From positions 124,001 through 188,000 of the forward strand of contig NZ_RHNW01000002.1 of the NCBI RefSeq assembly GCF_003946045.1: a stretch of DNA of 64,000 bases. Reading direction: 5' to 3'. The position numbers and the translations under genes are program-made. Source of the DNA: Levilactobacillus mulengensis (GTDB lineage Bacteria; Bacillota; Bacilli; Lactobacillales; Lactobacillaceae). Positions 52,916-61,042 of this stretch are shown in pieces; within the stretch, counting starts at the first letter, position 1, and each line of letters starts with the position of its first letter. Below the pieces are notes generated by a model. That model was not told the DNA's origin, did not search any database, and saw only the letters and a list, made by a program, of their open reading frames with translations.

Positions 52916-53637
52916 TGTTCAACACCCTCCGCCTTTAAGAAAACGTCCTCAATCGTGTTCACGCCGTACTGTTGCTTCAACACTGCGGGCTTATCAAACG
53001 CCATGACCTTGCCGCCCAGCAACAGGGCCACCCGGTCGGTCAGTTCTGCTTCATCCATCACGTGAGTCGTAATCAAAATGGCCCGCCCCTCATCACGAAT
53101 CTTCCCCAGTTCTGCCCAAATTTGCCGCCGCAGCGCCGGGTCAATGCCGACCGTGGGTTCATCTAAAATTAGCAGTTCCGGATTGCCCAGCAGCGCGATG
53201 GCCAACGACAACCGCCGCTTCATCCCACCGGAGTAACCGGCGACACGCTTCTTCAGGTCGGCCGTCAGATCAACGACGCCGGCGGCATGGGCAATCTCTG
53301 CGGCCATGTTGGCCTTGGCAATCCCCTTCATCAAGCCAAAGAATTTTAAATTCTCTTCCCCGGACAAGTCGTCGTACAACGCATCCGTTTGGGCCATGTA
53401 CCCTATCCGCCCCAGCAATTCACGGTCGGGCATGACGGTGTCAAAAACTTTGGCAGACCCGCCGTTGGCAACTTCCATCCCCAAGGCCACCTTGATGACC
53501 GTAGATTTCCCAGCGCCAGATGGTCCAATCAACCCAACGATTTCGCCAGCGTTAACGGTTAAATTAATATCCTTCAAAACGGTCTGATCACCGAACTTCT
53601 TGGCCAAATGCGCTAAATCAATCATTGCTTGTGCCAT
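52912..53637 (-). CDS. ABC exporter ATP-binding protein
   Basis: A 241-residue ATPase: Walker A GPSGAGKST, Q-loop GYMAQTDALYDDLSGEENL, signature YSGGMKRRLSLAIALL and Walker B LLILDEPTVGIDP, then the H-loop TTHVMDEAEL. This is the DRA/ABC-2 exporter type. ATG 53637 follows GGGAGG. It is the first gene of the operon ATPase-permease-TetR. Confidence 0.92.
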   Translation of the reverse strand: MAQAMIDLAHLAKKFGDQTVLKDINLTVNAGEIVGLIGPSGAGKSTVIKVALGMEVANGGSAKVFDTVMPDRELLGRIGYMAQTDALYDDLSGEENLKFFGLMKGIAKANMAAEIAHAAGVVDLTADLKKRVAGYSGGMKRRLSLAIALLGNPELLILDEPTVGIDPALRRQIWAELGKIRDEGRAILITTHVMDEAELTDRVALLLGGKVMAFDKPAVLKQQYGVNTIEDVFLKAEGVEQ

Positions 53638-53669
53638 AATAATGCCTCCCAAAACAGCTTTTGTGATAG

Positions 53670-53729
53670 GTGAGTGATTAATCACTTACTCAATAAGGTG
53701 AGTATATACTCACCTCTGATTTTTGTCAA
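53670..53729 (-). promoter_or_regulatory. TetR-controlled promoter with two palindromic operators
   Basis: TTGACA (53729-53724) and TATACT (53706-53701) are 17 bp apart. The -10 lies inside the perfect 18-bp palindrome GGTGAGTATATACTCACC (53697-53714). A second dyad with core AGTGATTAATCACT (53673-53686) follows. Both share TGAGT/ACTCA half-sites. Confidence 0.85.
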
Positions 53730-53817
53730 TAATGCTTAAAGTTTTTTCGGTCATTTACTGATTCAGCGCAGCATCCATCCCCCTGATTTCCTAGCGTTAT
53801 GGCCAATTGTGCGCAGC

Positions 53818-53850
53818 AAAAAGTGGTCAACTTTTGACCGTCAACCACTC
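53818..53850 (-). terminator. Terminator of the ars operon
   Basis: Minus-strand AGTGGTTGACGGT pairs with a GTTGACCACT arm, followed by TTTTTG. Confidence 0.72.
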
Positions 53851-53867
53851 GTCTAACCTCATCTACA

Positions 53868-54194
53868 TTAATGAACCTCGTCCCGCAACGTCAGGCCACT
53901 ATAGTCTTCCATCTCCGCCGTCGTCGGGTAACCGCCCAGCTTCATGACCTTATCGCCCACAATGGTCACGGGTAGGACTTCAATGCCATAGTCCGCAATT
54001 AGCTTAGCAACCTGCTTTTCCCGCACGAACGCCTGGGGATTCTGAGCCAGGTTCCGCCGCAGGACCCGAACGTTATCGCTGTGATTGATCAGCTTGGTCT
54101 GCGCGGTCAGGCGAATCAGATTTGGGTTCACGCTGGGGCCACAAACCCCGGTCGGACAGCAAAGCGCTTCTTCGTAAATATTGATTTTTTTCAT
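53868..54194 (-). CDS. arsD: Arsenite metallochaperone ArsD
   Basis: A 108-residue thioredoxin-fold protein that hands arsenite to ArsA. The family cysteines Cys12, Cys13 and Cys18 are in ALCCPTGVCGPSV. IEVLPVTIVGDKVMKLGGYPT follows. It is the last gene of arsR-arsA-arsD, 12 bp after arsA. Confidence 0.92.
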   Translation of the reverse strand: MKKINIYEEALCCPTGVCGPSVNPNLIRLTAQTKLINHSDNVRVLRRNLAQNPQAFVREKQVAKLIADYGIEVLPVTIVGDKVMKLGGYPTTAEMEDYSGLTLRDEVH

Positions 54195-54206
54195 TTCGCT
54201 TATCTC

Positions 54207-55943
54207 CTAACTTTTGGCTGGTTGAAGGCGTTGGGCTTCGAAATTGGCTTGGACACCGACCACCGCCAAGTGATTGTCCGCGGCCGTGGCGACCCGGTCA
54301 ATCCACGGTTGCTCATTTTGCGCTCGGACTTGGAGAAACGGACTCAATTTACCGGTGGTACCGAGCAAACTCTGGTTGACGACCCACCAGGTGTGGGCAA
54401 TCTTCGCGCGGTCTAAGTCCCGTTGTAACCGGAGCGTTTCATACACCGGCGTGGCCTCTGGCAAGGTGACCATGATGGTTTCCGTCTGCTTCGGGTCTTG
54501 TAGCCGCGGGAACAAACGCGTAACTGCGGCGGGAACGGCGCCAGTCGTGCGTTTGACCTCGGCCGCGTAGCTTTCCGTCGAGGACAACAGGAGTAGCGTA
54601 TGCCCGGTTGGCGCGGTATCGATGACCAGCACGTCGCTGTCGTCCTCATCCACGATCTTGGCAAAGGCCTCGAACGTCGCAATTTCCTGGGTGCACGGCG
54701 ACTTCAGGTCCTCCATCACGTAGTCGACGTCCTCACTGCCCATGTCCTGCTTGGCTTGGGCGATGACGGCTTCCTGGTAGTCCTTGAGCACCTGTTGCTC
54801 ATCGATGTGGCTGACCTGAATGGCCGGGTCTAACCGGAACCAGCTCAGGTGATCCGCGGGGTCGGTCGTGGTCAAATGCACGCGTTTGCCTTGGCGAGCC
54901 AGCTGTTGGGCCACCTGAACGGCGATGGTCGTTTTGCCCACGCCGCCCTTACCCATGGTGAAAATGATGCGCTGATTCTGTAGCGCTTGCACGACGCGGT
55001 CCAGCCCGGGATAATCGGCTACCGCTGGCGCTTGCTGGGTCAATTTTGGTTGTTCATCCGCTAGTAACTGACGCAGTTGGGGCACGCCACTCACGTTGTA
55101 GGCGCGCAGGGGCACCTGCCAAGCCACGGGTAAAATATTAAACGGAATCGCCGCCAGGTCGGCCTGTTGCTGCTGGTAAAGCTCTGGCGCTGCGGCCTGC
55201 TGGTCGGCGGGCAAGACGCCGTTGATCACCAGTTGATGATGCGTGATGCCCAGCTTAGCCAGTTCCGTGACGGTTCGACTGGCCTCCTGGAGCGTTGCCC
55301 GTTGTGGCCGTGCCACCAGCACCAACGTGGTTTGCTCCCCATCCGCCAACACCTGGGTGGCCTGATGGTAGCGTTCCTTTTCCTCGCCCAAGCCAGACAA
55401 TTGACCCAGGCAACTCGTGCCAAATTTATTCTCATCGAGGTACTGACTCCACGCGGCGGGCAGCTGGAGCATCCGCAACGTGTGGCCGGTTGGCGCGGTA
55501 TCAAAGAACACGTAATCATAGGTCTCGTTAACGGTTTGATTCGTCAACATATTCGCAAACTCATTGAAGGCGGCCACCTCGACCGTGCAGGACCCGGAGA
55601 GTTGTTCGGCCATATTGGTCAGTGCGGCTTCCGGCAAGACATTCCGGTACGGGCCAATCACGCTTTCCCGGTACGCCGCGGCGGCTTCGGTGGGATTGAA
55701 GTTGGCCACGTCCAGGTTGGGCACGGTCGCCACTGGCTGAAGGTGGTTGGTCAGTTCTCCGGGGAAAATGTCCTGGAGGTTGCTGGCCGGATCGGTACTG
55801 ATCAGGGCCACGCGTTTGCCCTGATCCGCCAACTGAACGGCGGAGCTGGCCGCAATCGTGGTCTTGCCGACGCCCCCCTTGCCCGTGAAAAAGAGGTACT
55901 TGGTCAAATCAAGCTGATCTTGAACGTTTACCATGGCACTCAT
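54207..55943 (-). CDS. arsA: Arsenite-transporting ATPase ArsA
   Basis: A 578-residue ATPase made of two homologous halves, each with FFTGKGGVGKTT or MGKGGVGKTT P-loops and DTAPTGHTL switch motifs. Metal-binding cysteines are visible in LSGSCTVEVAAF and LKSPCTQEIATF. ArsA normally drives an ArsB membrane channel. Its ATG overlaps the arsR stop (ATGA). No arsB, acr3 or arsC gene is found in this window, so the pump partner must be elsewhere or the system has another role. Confidence 0.94.
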   Translation of the reverse strand: MSAMVNVQDQLDLTKYLFFTGKGGVGKTTIAASSAVQLADQGKRVALISTDPASNLQDIFPGELTNHLQPVATVPNLDVANFNPTEAAAAYRESVIGPYRNVLPEAALTNMAEQLSGSCTVEVAAFNEFANMLTNQTVNETYDYVFFDTAPTGHTLRMLQLPAAWSQYLDENKFGTSCLGQLSGLGEEKERYHQATQVLADGEQTTLVLVARPQRATLQEASRTVTELAKLGITHHQLVINGVLPADQQAAAPELYQQQQADLAAIPFNILPVAWQVPLRAYNVSGVPQLRQLLADEQPKLTQQAPAVADYPGLDRVVQALQNQRIIFTMGKGGVGKTTIAVQVAQQLARQGKRVHLTTTDPADHLSWFRLDPAIQVSHIDEQQVLKDYQEAVIAQAKQDMGSEDVDYVMEDLKSPCTQEIATFEAFAKIVDEDDSDVLVIDTAPTGHTLLLLSSTESYAAEVKRTTGAVPAAVTRLFPRLQDPKQTETIMVTLPEATPVYETLRLQRDLDRAKIAHTWWVVNQSLLGTTGKLSPFLQVRAQNEQPWIDRVATAADNHLAVVGVQANFEAQRLQPAKS

Positions 55944-56260
55944 CCTTCCTTGGTCGTCGCCGGTTCCAGTTCACAAACGCAGCGCTGGTCGCTGGACAGA
56001 AGCGTGGTGGTCTGTTGGAAAAAGGCCGCCGCAAAATCCTCGCTGAGCGTGTAGTGCTTCCATTTGCCTTCTTTATAACTGGTCACAATGCCCGCATCCG
56101 CTAACACCCGCATGTGGTGTGACAGAGTCGGCTGGGTGAAGTTGAAGTGGTCCAAAATGTCACACGCACAGAGCGTGCCCTGCGAAAGTAACGAAATAAT
56201 TTTCAAGCGGTTCTCGTCGGCCATCGCCTTTAGCGCGGCCACGTAAGCTGCATCATCCAT
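55940..56260 (-). CDS. arsR: ArsR-family metal-responsive repressor
   Basis: A 106-residue winged-helix repressor. The CxC sensor motif is in GTLCACDILDHFNFTQPTLSHHMRVLADAGIV, directly in the recognition helix region as in arsenite-type ArsR. A second pair, RCVCELEP, is near the C-terminus. It is the first gene of the ars operon and overlaps arsA. Confidence 0.93.
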   Translation of the reverse strand: MDDAAYVAALKAMADENRLKIISLLSQGTLCACDILDHFNFTQPTLSHHMRVLADAGIVTSYKEGKWKHYTLSEDFAAAFFQQTTTLLSSDQRCVCELEPATTKEG

Positions 56261-56290
56261 TTGCTCGCCTCCCTATTCGTGCGTTTAGGT

Positions 56291-56402
56291 GTTGGGAATC
56301 ACTGGTCGTTGTCATCCCGCGCTCTAGGCTGAGAAAGGACCTCAGCCAATACCGCCGACACAGCTGACCAACTTGGCCCACCTCTGGTCACTGACATAGA
56401 CG
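56291..56402. repeat. Palindromic intergenic repeat R16 (family 2, reverse, truncated)
   Basis: Only the right half is present: GGCTGAGAAAGGACCTCAGCC hairpin and the ACACAGCTGACCAACTTGGCCCACCTCTGGTCACTG core. It lies in the leader of arsR. Confidence 0.72.
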
Positions 56403-56473
56403 ATTAATTTCTACATAAAGCCACTGAATTCCTAGTTTTCCTCTATGTACCTCAGAAGTCACATTGATATTTA

Positions 56474-56502
56474 TCTATATGAATATGATAACGCTTTCAC
56501 AA
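56474..56502 (-). promoter_or_regulatory. ars promoter with cre-like site
   Basis: TTGTGA (56502-56497) and TATAGA (56479-56474) are 17 bp apart. TGAAAGCGTTATCA (56499-56486) matches the CcpA cre consensus. The AT-rich stretch ATTCATATAGATAAATAT covers the -10 and resembles ArsR operators. Confidence 0.65.
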
Positions 56503-56550
56503 ACATTCGACAAGGCTCAGCCATCGTCATTTTACAAGCCGGCAGAAACC

Positions 56551-56592
56551 AAAAACACCCGCGCCGACAAAACGTTCGGTAGCGGGTGTTCA
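56551..56592 (-). terminator. Rho-independent terminator
   Basis: AACACCCGCGCCGA pairs with TTCGGTAGCGGGTGTT after the amidotransferase gene. Confidence 0.8.
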
Positions 56593-56606
56593 CTCAATTA
56601 TATTAT

Positions 56607-57305
56607 TTACGTCAGCTGACCATTACCATCAGCCGAGACGTGCTTACTGATAAAATCTAGCAAACGGAAGGTCAACGCCTCAGTCTCAACGGATTCATCG
56701 TGGTCGAGGATTTCTTGGGGCGTCTGCTGCAAGACGGACCCCGTCGCGTAATCGCCATCGTTGACCACCATCTCACGCACGTTGTTAGGCTGCGGTTCGA
56801 TGTGAAACTGTAGGCCAATCACGTTGTCGCCTAGCAAGAATCCCTGATTACGCAGATGCTGGCTAGAGAATAGCAGCTGGGCGCCCTGGGGAATCTCAAA
56901 CATCTCCTCGTGCCAGTGTAAGACTTCCAAACTGGCGGGAATTCCCGCAATCGCTGTACTTTGCCGCGTGACTGGGGCCCAGCCCACTTCCTTAGCCGGG
57001 GCCTTTTTGACCGGGTAACCCAGCAATTTCGTAATCTGTTGGGCACCGAAGCACACGCCGAAGATTGGCTTGTGGGCGGCTAACAGTTCTTGGATCAACG
57101 CACGTTCCGCCTTGATCCACGGCTGGTCGTCATTGGGACTCATCGGTCCGCCTAGAATCACCAGCAGGTCCGTTTCCGCCGCGGTCGGTAATTTGCCATA
57201 CGTGGCCGGATGATAAGTATAAAGCTCATGGCGGTTGGCGTTGGCCCAACTCGTAATGGCGCCGGGGCCCTCGTCGGCCGCATGCTGTAACACGTTGATA
57301 CGCAT
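56607..57305 (-). CDS. Class I glutamine amidotransferase-like protein
   Basis: A 232-residue stand-alone GATase1 protein. The nucleophile elbow is FGVCFGAQQI, with His and Glu in IGLQFHIEPQ completing the triad. Stand-alone members (GuaA-like N-domain, YfeJ type) may hydrolyse gamma-glutamyl compounds; no synthetase partner is adjacent. ATG 57305 follows GGAGGG; an upstream in-frame start lacks a site. Confidence 0.88.
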   Translation of the reverse strand: MRINVLQHAADEGPGAITSWANANRHELYTYHPATYGKLPTAAETDLLVILGGPMSPNDDQPWIKAERALIQELLAAHKPIFGVCFGAQQITKLLGYPVKKAPAKEVGWAPVTRQSTAIAGIPASLEVLHWHEEMFEIPQGAQLLFSSQHLRNQGFLLGDNVIGLQFHIEPQPNNVREMVVNDGDYATGSVLQQTPQEILDHDESVETEALTFRLLDFISKHVSADGNGQLT

Positions 57306-57384
57306 GAAAATCCCTCCTACAATTGTCCTAATACTAGACACAGGATTGATTGGCCAGGCCTTGACGCCCCGCTAGTTCTTGCAG

Positions 57385-57930
57385 TTAAACATTCATGGGA
57401 TAGTAAACTTCGTTGCTAAAGTACCGCGGTCCCCGTTGCTTGGCGAGTTGTTTCGTCCGGTAGTAGTGCGCGCTGGTCCAGATGCCGGCACCGCCAGCCT
57501 GGCTCAGGACGCTGATTTTCTTGCCATGATAGGTCTTGGTCATCACTTTGTAGTAATCGCCATCCCCCATGATTTGATTCCAGCCACGAACGTTGATCCA
57601 TTGCGCTTGGTGCGCGGTTTTGTTTGTGACCATACTCCAGGAATAGTGTTTCTTAAATTTCTTCGCGCTTAACTTGTGATGATGAATGTGCGCCACGTAC
57701 TTGGCCGCCTGCCCATCGTAATACGTCAGGCCAGAGATTCGCTTGGCACTAAACGTCAGCGTGTCCATCTTGCCATGTTCATAGTGGTACCACGTATGCC
57801 GGTAACGTTGCGGCACCGCTTTCAAAGTTGTCTTGGTTTTCGCCTGCGCCGTCACCGGTGTTCCCAGTGACACGCCCCCGACAGCCAACAGAGTGACAGC
57901 GGTCGCAACCGCCAGCATCATCTTTTTCAT
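57385..57930 (-). CDS. Secreted hypothetical protein
   Basis: A 181-residue exported protein. The signal peptide ends VTAQAKT. The mature part is basic and rich in Tyr and His (RYRHTWYHYEHGKMDTLTFSAKRISGL...YKVMTKTYHGKKISVLSQ), like small secreted proteins of lactobacilli with no known role. There is no anchor motif. GGGGAGG precedes the ATG. Confidence 0.85.
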   Translation of the reverse strand: MKKMMLAVATAVTLLAVGGVSLGTPVTAQAKTKTTLKAVPQRYRHTWYHYEHGKMDTLTFSAKRISGLTYYDGQAAKYVAHIHHHKLSAKKFKKHYSWSMVTNKTAHQAQWINVRGWNQIMGDGDYYKVMTKTYHGKKISVLSQAGGAGIWTSAHYYRTKQLAKQRGPRYFSNEVYYPMNV

Positions 57931-58115
57931 GTGTAAATCCTCCCCGAAATAAGAGTGGGTCTGGCCCGTCTCTACGCCCTTAATTATACGCTTCTGGGCG
58001 GTTTTTCAGCCGATAAAATCTGGTGAAATTGAATTTGTAACAATTGAAACGTGGGCGGGCACTAAACGCAATCTCGTCCTTCAAATCATCATTTCTACCA
58101 GTAATTGACTACTGG

Positions 58116-58144
58116 TTGCAAACGTCGCTACTTTCGACTAATCT
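58116..58144 (+). promoter_or_regulatory. Promoter of the DUF1697 operon
   Basis: TTGCAA and TAATCT, 17-bp spacing, 36 bp before the first start codon. Confidence 0.6.
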
Positions 58145-58180
58145 AAATCGTAATTAATCCACTAATTAAGGAGTGACCCC

Positions 58181-58717
58181 ATGGACTACTTACTCATTTT
58201 ACGGGCGGTAAACGCTGGCACCCCACACATCGTCAAAATGGCCGACCTCCGTGACTGGCTCACGGCCACGGGCCTACAACACGTGGAGACCTACCGTAAC
58301 AGTGGCAACGCCTTCTTCACGAGTCCCCACTCGCTAACCGACTGTGCTCGGCTGGTGGCCGATGTGTTAGCGACACACCTAGACTTCCCTCAGCCTTTTG
58401 GCCTCTTCACCCGCGAAGAACTCATCAATGCCTGTGCCCAGGCCCCCAGTTGGTGGGACGGGCACGGCAATCGCCAGCACATGTTGCTGTTCAAGTTGAC
58501 CACCTATGCCCCCGGCCAGGATACCTGGCTGATGAACCAGCTAACACCTATCGACCACGTCGTCTGCACACCGCGCTTGATTTTCTGGACCGTCGATAGT
58601 CAACGCGGATTTCAGCGGTCCTTTTACCGTCAACTGATTGGGACGTCATTCTACCAGCAGACCAGTACCCGTAGCTATTCGACCGTCCAGTATTTTACCC
58701 AACACTTTGCCAAGTGA
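58181..58717 (+). CDS. DUF1697 family protein
   Basis: A 178-residue cytoplasmic protein of the DUF1697 family (MDYLLILRAVNAGTPHIVKMADLRDWLTATGLQHVETYRNSGNAFFTS). The normal LLRGINVGG start is altered to LLRAVNAGT. It is related throughout to the next gene, a tandem duplication. AAGGAG precedes the ATG. Function unknown. Confidence 0.88.
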   Translation: MDYLLILRAVNAGTPHIVKMADLRDWLTATGLQHVETYRNSGNAFFTSPHSLTDCARLVADVLATHLDFPQPFGLFTREELINACAQAPSWWDGHGNRQHMLLFKLTTYAPGQDTWLMNQLTPIDHVVCTPRLIFWTVDSQRGFQRSFYRQLIGTSFYQQTSTRSYSTVQYFTQHFAK

Positions 58718-58773
58718 CTGTCACAGTCATGCTATAATATAACCGACTTTAACGTTTAGAAGGGACTGACTCC

Positions 58774-59322
58774 ATGGACTACCTACTCCTCCTGCGCGGC
58801 ATCAACGTTGGTGGCAAACACCGCGTGCCAATGGCGGACCTGCGCAATTACCTGACGGCCGCTGGCTTTACCCACGTGCGCTCATATATCAATAGCGGCA
58901 ACCTATTGGTCACTAGCAACCGGTCGCAAGTCGACTGCGAAACCACCATCCAGCACGTGCTCACCAGTCATTTTGACTTTCCACTACCCTTTCGCCTGTT
59001 AGCCCAGCCAGAATTTCTCACCGACCTCGCGCAGGCCCCCGCGTGGTGGGGTGCCGATAAGCAGCTTCGACACAATGCCCTCTTCAAGCTAAATGATTAC
59101 ACTAGTGCTAACGATACCTGGCTAATCGACCACGTCACCGCGGACTACGACCAGGTGCTGGTCACGCCCAACGTAATCTTCTGGACGTCGACGCTCAAGC
59201 ACCACTTTAGCCGCTCCTTCTATTCAAAAATTATGGGCACGCCGCTTTACCAGCAGACCAGTACCCGCAACTACAACACGACCATGAAACTCAAACAACT
59301 TTTGGAGGCGTCCCATGATTAG
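58774..59322 (+). CDS. DUF1697 family protein
   Basis: A 182-residue DUF1697 protein with the canonical start LLLLRGINVGGKHRVPMADLRNYLTAAGFTHVRSYINSGNLLVTS. The C-terminus has FSRSFYSKIMGTPLYQQTSTRNYNTTMKL. It overlaps the deformylase-like gene by 8 bp, so the two are coupled. Function unknown. Confidence 0.9.
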   Translation: MDYLLLLRGINVGGKHRVPMADLRNYLTAAGFTHVRSYINSGNLLVTSNRSQVDCETTIQHVLTSHFDFPLPFRLLAQPEFLTDLAQAPAWWGADKQLRHNALFKLNDYTSANDTWLIDHVTADYDQVLVTPNVIFWTSTLKHHFSRSFYSKIMGTPLYQQTSTRNYNTTMKLKQLLEASHD

Positions 59323-59725
59323 ACCCGTTGTTCACGACCAAACTCGTTTAGCACAAAAGAGCCGACCCGCTACTAAGGCCGACGCCGCAACCGTTACCGA
59401 CTTACTCGACACCCTTAAGGCCAACAGCGAAAACTGCGTGGGAATGGCCGCCAACATGATTGGCGTTAACCTGCGGATCATCGTGGTCGACATGGGCATT
59501 CTGCCCGTCGCTATGATCAATCCGGTCATCACCAAGCAGGCCGGTCCCTTTCAAACCAGTGAGGGCTGCCTCTCACTGACCGGTGAGCGACCAACCAAAC
59601 GGTTTAAGACGATTGAAGTTGACTTCCTCAATCAGGCCTACCAGAAACAACACCAGACATTCACCGGTTTCGTGGCGCAAATTATTCAACACGAAGTCGA
59701 TCACTGCAACGGCATTATTATTTAA
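59315..59725 (+). CDS. Peptide deformylase-like protein
   Basis: A 136-residue short deformylase. Metal-site motifs are present: SEGCLSLTG (EGCLS, Cys ligand) and IIQHEVDHCNG (QHExDH, two His and catalytic Glu). Motif 1, normally GxGxAAxQ, is VGMAANMIG, so the Gln that supports catalysis is missing. The main deformylase of the cell is expected elsewhere; this is a secondary copy and may have changed specificity. GGAGG lies before the ATG. Confidence 0.85.
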   Translation: MIRPVVHDQTRLAQKSRPATKADAATVTDLLDTLKANSENCVGMAANMIGVNLRIIVVDMGILPVAMINPVITKQAGPFQTSEGCLSLTGERPTKRFKTIEVDFLNQAYQKQHQTFTGFVAQIIQHEVDHCNGIII

Positions 59726-59743
59726 AAACCTAATTGACTGTAA

Positions 59744-59790
59744 AAAAATAACCCAGAGAAATCAGTGACGATTTCTCTGGGTTATTTCTT
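59744..59790. terminator. Bidirectional terminator
   Basis: AAATAACCCAGAGAAATC pairs perfectly with GATTTCTCTGGGTTATTT between convergent genes. Confidence 0.9.
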
Positions 59791-60153
59791 TTTAGCCGTT
59801 AACTTGAGCCAGCCCCAACCAATCAAGGCCAGGTTAAAAATCATAATCAAGGCCCATAGCCACAAGTAATCGCTGATGAGTTCAGGAATCTGGGCGTGCC
59901 ATAGCGCCAAAGCCATCCCAACAATCAGGACGGCATTGATGGCCAGACCAATGCGCTTGGCCTGCCGCTGCTTCGCAAAGGCGGTCGCCGCAATAATCAG
60001 GAGCATCATCGACGTCATGACCACATTGGCCTCACCCCAATCAAAGTCGACGCCAAAACTACTCATTGTGGATGGCTGAAGCGAAATAATCAGGAGAAAC
60101 ATCAAGCTCCCCACCGCGTTCAACAGGGGGACACAGCCATAGAGTTTTTGCAT
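59782..60153 (-). CDS. Small membrane protein of unknown function
   Basis: A 123-residue protein with four hydrophobic segments (LLNAVGSLMFLLIISL, WGEANVVMTSMMLLIIAATAF, IGLAINAVLIVGMALALW, LWLWALIMIFNLALIGWGWL) and a lysine-rich tail. ATG 60153 follows GGAAGGG. I do not recognise the family. Confidence 0.8.
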   Translation of the reverse strand: MQKLYGCVPLLNAVGSLMFLLIISLQPSTMSSFGVDFDWGEANVVMTSMMLLIIAATAFAKQRQAKRIGLAINAVLIVGMALALWHAQIPELISDYLWLWALIMIFNLALIGWGWLKLTAKKK

Positions 60154-60277
60154 GATTGTCACCCTTCCGTTATTATCGCCTCGACTGTAGCGGAGTTTAA
60201 ACGGAAAGTAAACCAATCCGCTGGGGGTAGGTTGTTTGGGATTACAAACAGAGTGCGGAGCTAGCCGTTTAGGTCCT

Positions 60278-60960
60278 GAGCATTAGGGAGTCCTGGGGCT
60301 TCTGTTCGACAACGTCGGACAGGAGTCGCAGGACTTTCTAAGCGCAGGGACCTGGCTAGCGTAGCACGTTTCGGAAGCCGCCAGACTTGGGATTGAAAAT
60401 GTGGGCGTTTAGCTGGCGAGCATTAACGTCACTAAGTGAATGACCCCGGGCTTGGGTCGTTTGCTTAGTGGGGTTAAGCGCAACCAGCTGCCCGCGGACG
60501 CACGTTTCAGAGGCTGCCAGACTTGGGATTGCGAATTCGAGAGACCAACTTTACTTGAGCATTAGGGAGTCCTGGGGCTTCTGTTCGACAACGTCGGACA
60601 GGAGTCGCAGGACTTTCTAAGCGCAGGGACCTGGCTAGCGTAGCACGTTTCGGAAGCCGCCAGACTTGGGATTGAAAATGTGGGCGCTTAGCTGGCGAGC
60701 ATTAACGTCACTAAGTGAATGACCCCGGGCTTGGGTCGTTTGCTTAGTGGGGTTAAGCGCAACTAGCTGCCCGCGGACGCACATTTCAGAGGCTGCCAGA
60801 CTTGGGATTGGAAATTCGAGAGACCAACTTTACTTGAGCATTAGGGAGTCCTGAGGCTTCTGTTCGACAGCGTCGGACAGAAGTCGCAGGACTTTCTAAG
60901 CGCAGGGACCTGGCTAGCGTAGCACGTTTCAGAAGCCGCCAGACTTGGGATTGAACATGC
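60278..60960. repeat. Tandem array, 279-bp period, two alternating 140-bp subunits
   Basis: Five units alternate as a-b-a-b-a: 60278-60417, 60418-60556, 60557-60696, 60697-60835 and 60836-60960. All begin GAGCATTA and end near CCAGACTTGGGATTG. Type a has a hairpin GTCCTG-CTTCTGTTCGAC/GTCGGACAGGAG-CAGGAC. Type b has CACTAAG-TGACCC/GGGTCG-CTTAGTG. A partial unit precedes at about 60236-60277. The third a unit changes G-U to A-U in the stem. No open frame is supported. Confidence 0.88.
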
Positions 60961-61000
60961 AGGAGCTCACTTCAACAATCGTATCCCCACATATTTCAAC

Positions 61001-61036
61001 AAAAAAAGGAACCCAGAAGTCTCCTTCCAGGTTCCC
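61001..61036 (-). terminator. Terminator of the trx-reductase operon
   Basis: GGAACCTGGAAG pairs with CTTCTGGGTTCC on the minus strand, followed by a T-run. Confidence 0.8.
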
Positions 61037-61042
61037 CTCAAG

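Noticed and set aside
55167-56054. Frame of 295 codons opposite arsA and arsR
   Set aside because: Antisense shadow of high-GC coding sequence; no ribosome site or family features.
1012-56402. Insertion sequences as the source of R1-R16
   Set aside because: No transposase frames, no consistent target duplications, and conserved internal hairpins instead of simple terminal repeats.
60278-60960. CRISPR array
   Set aside because: The repeat units are about 140 bp with no short repeat-spacer pattern and no cas genes nearby.
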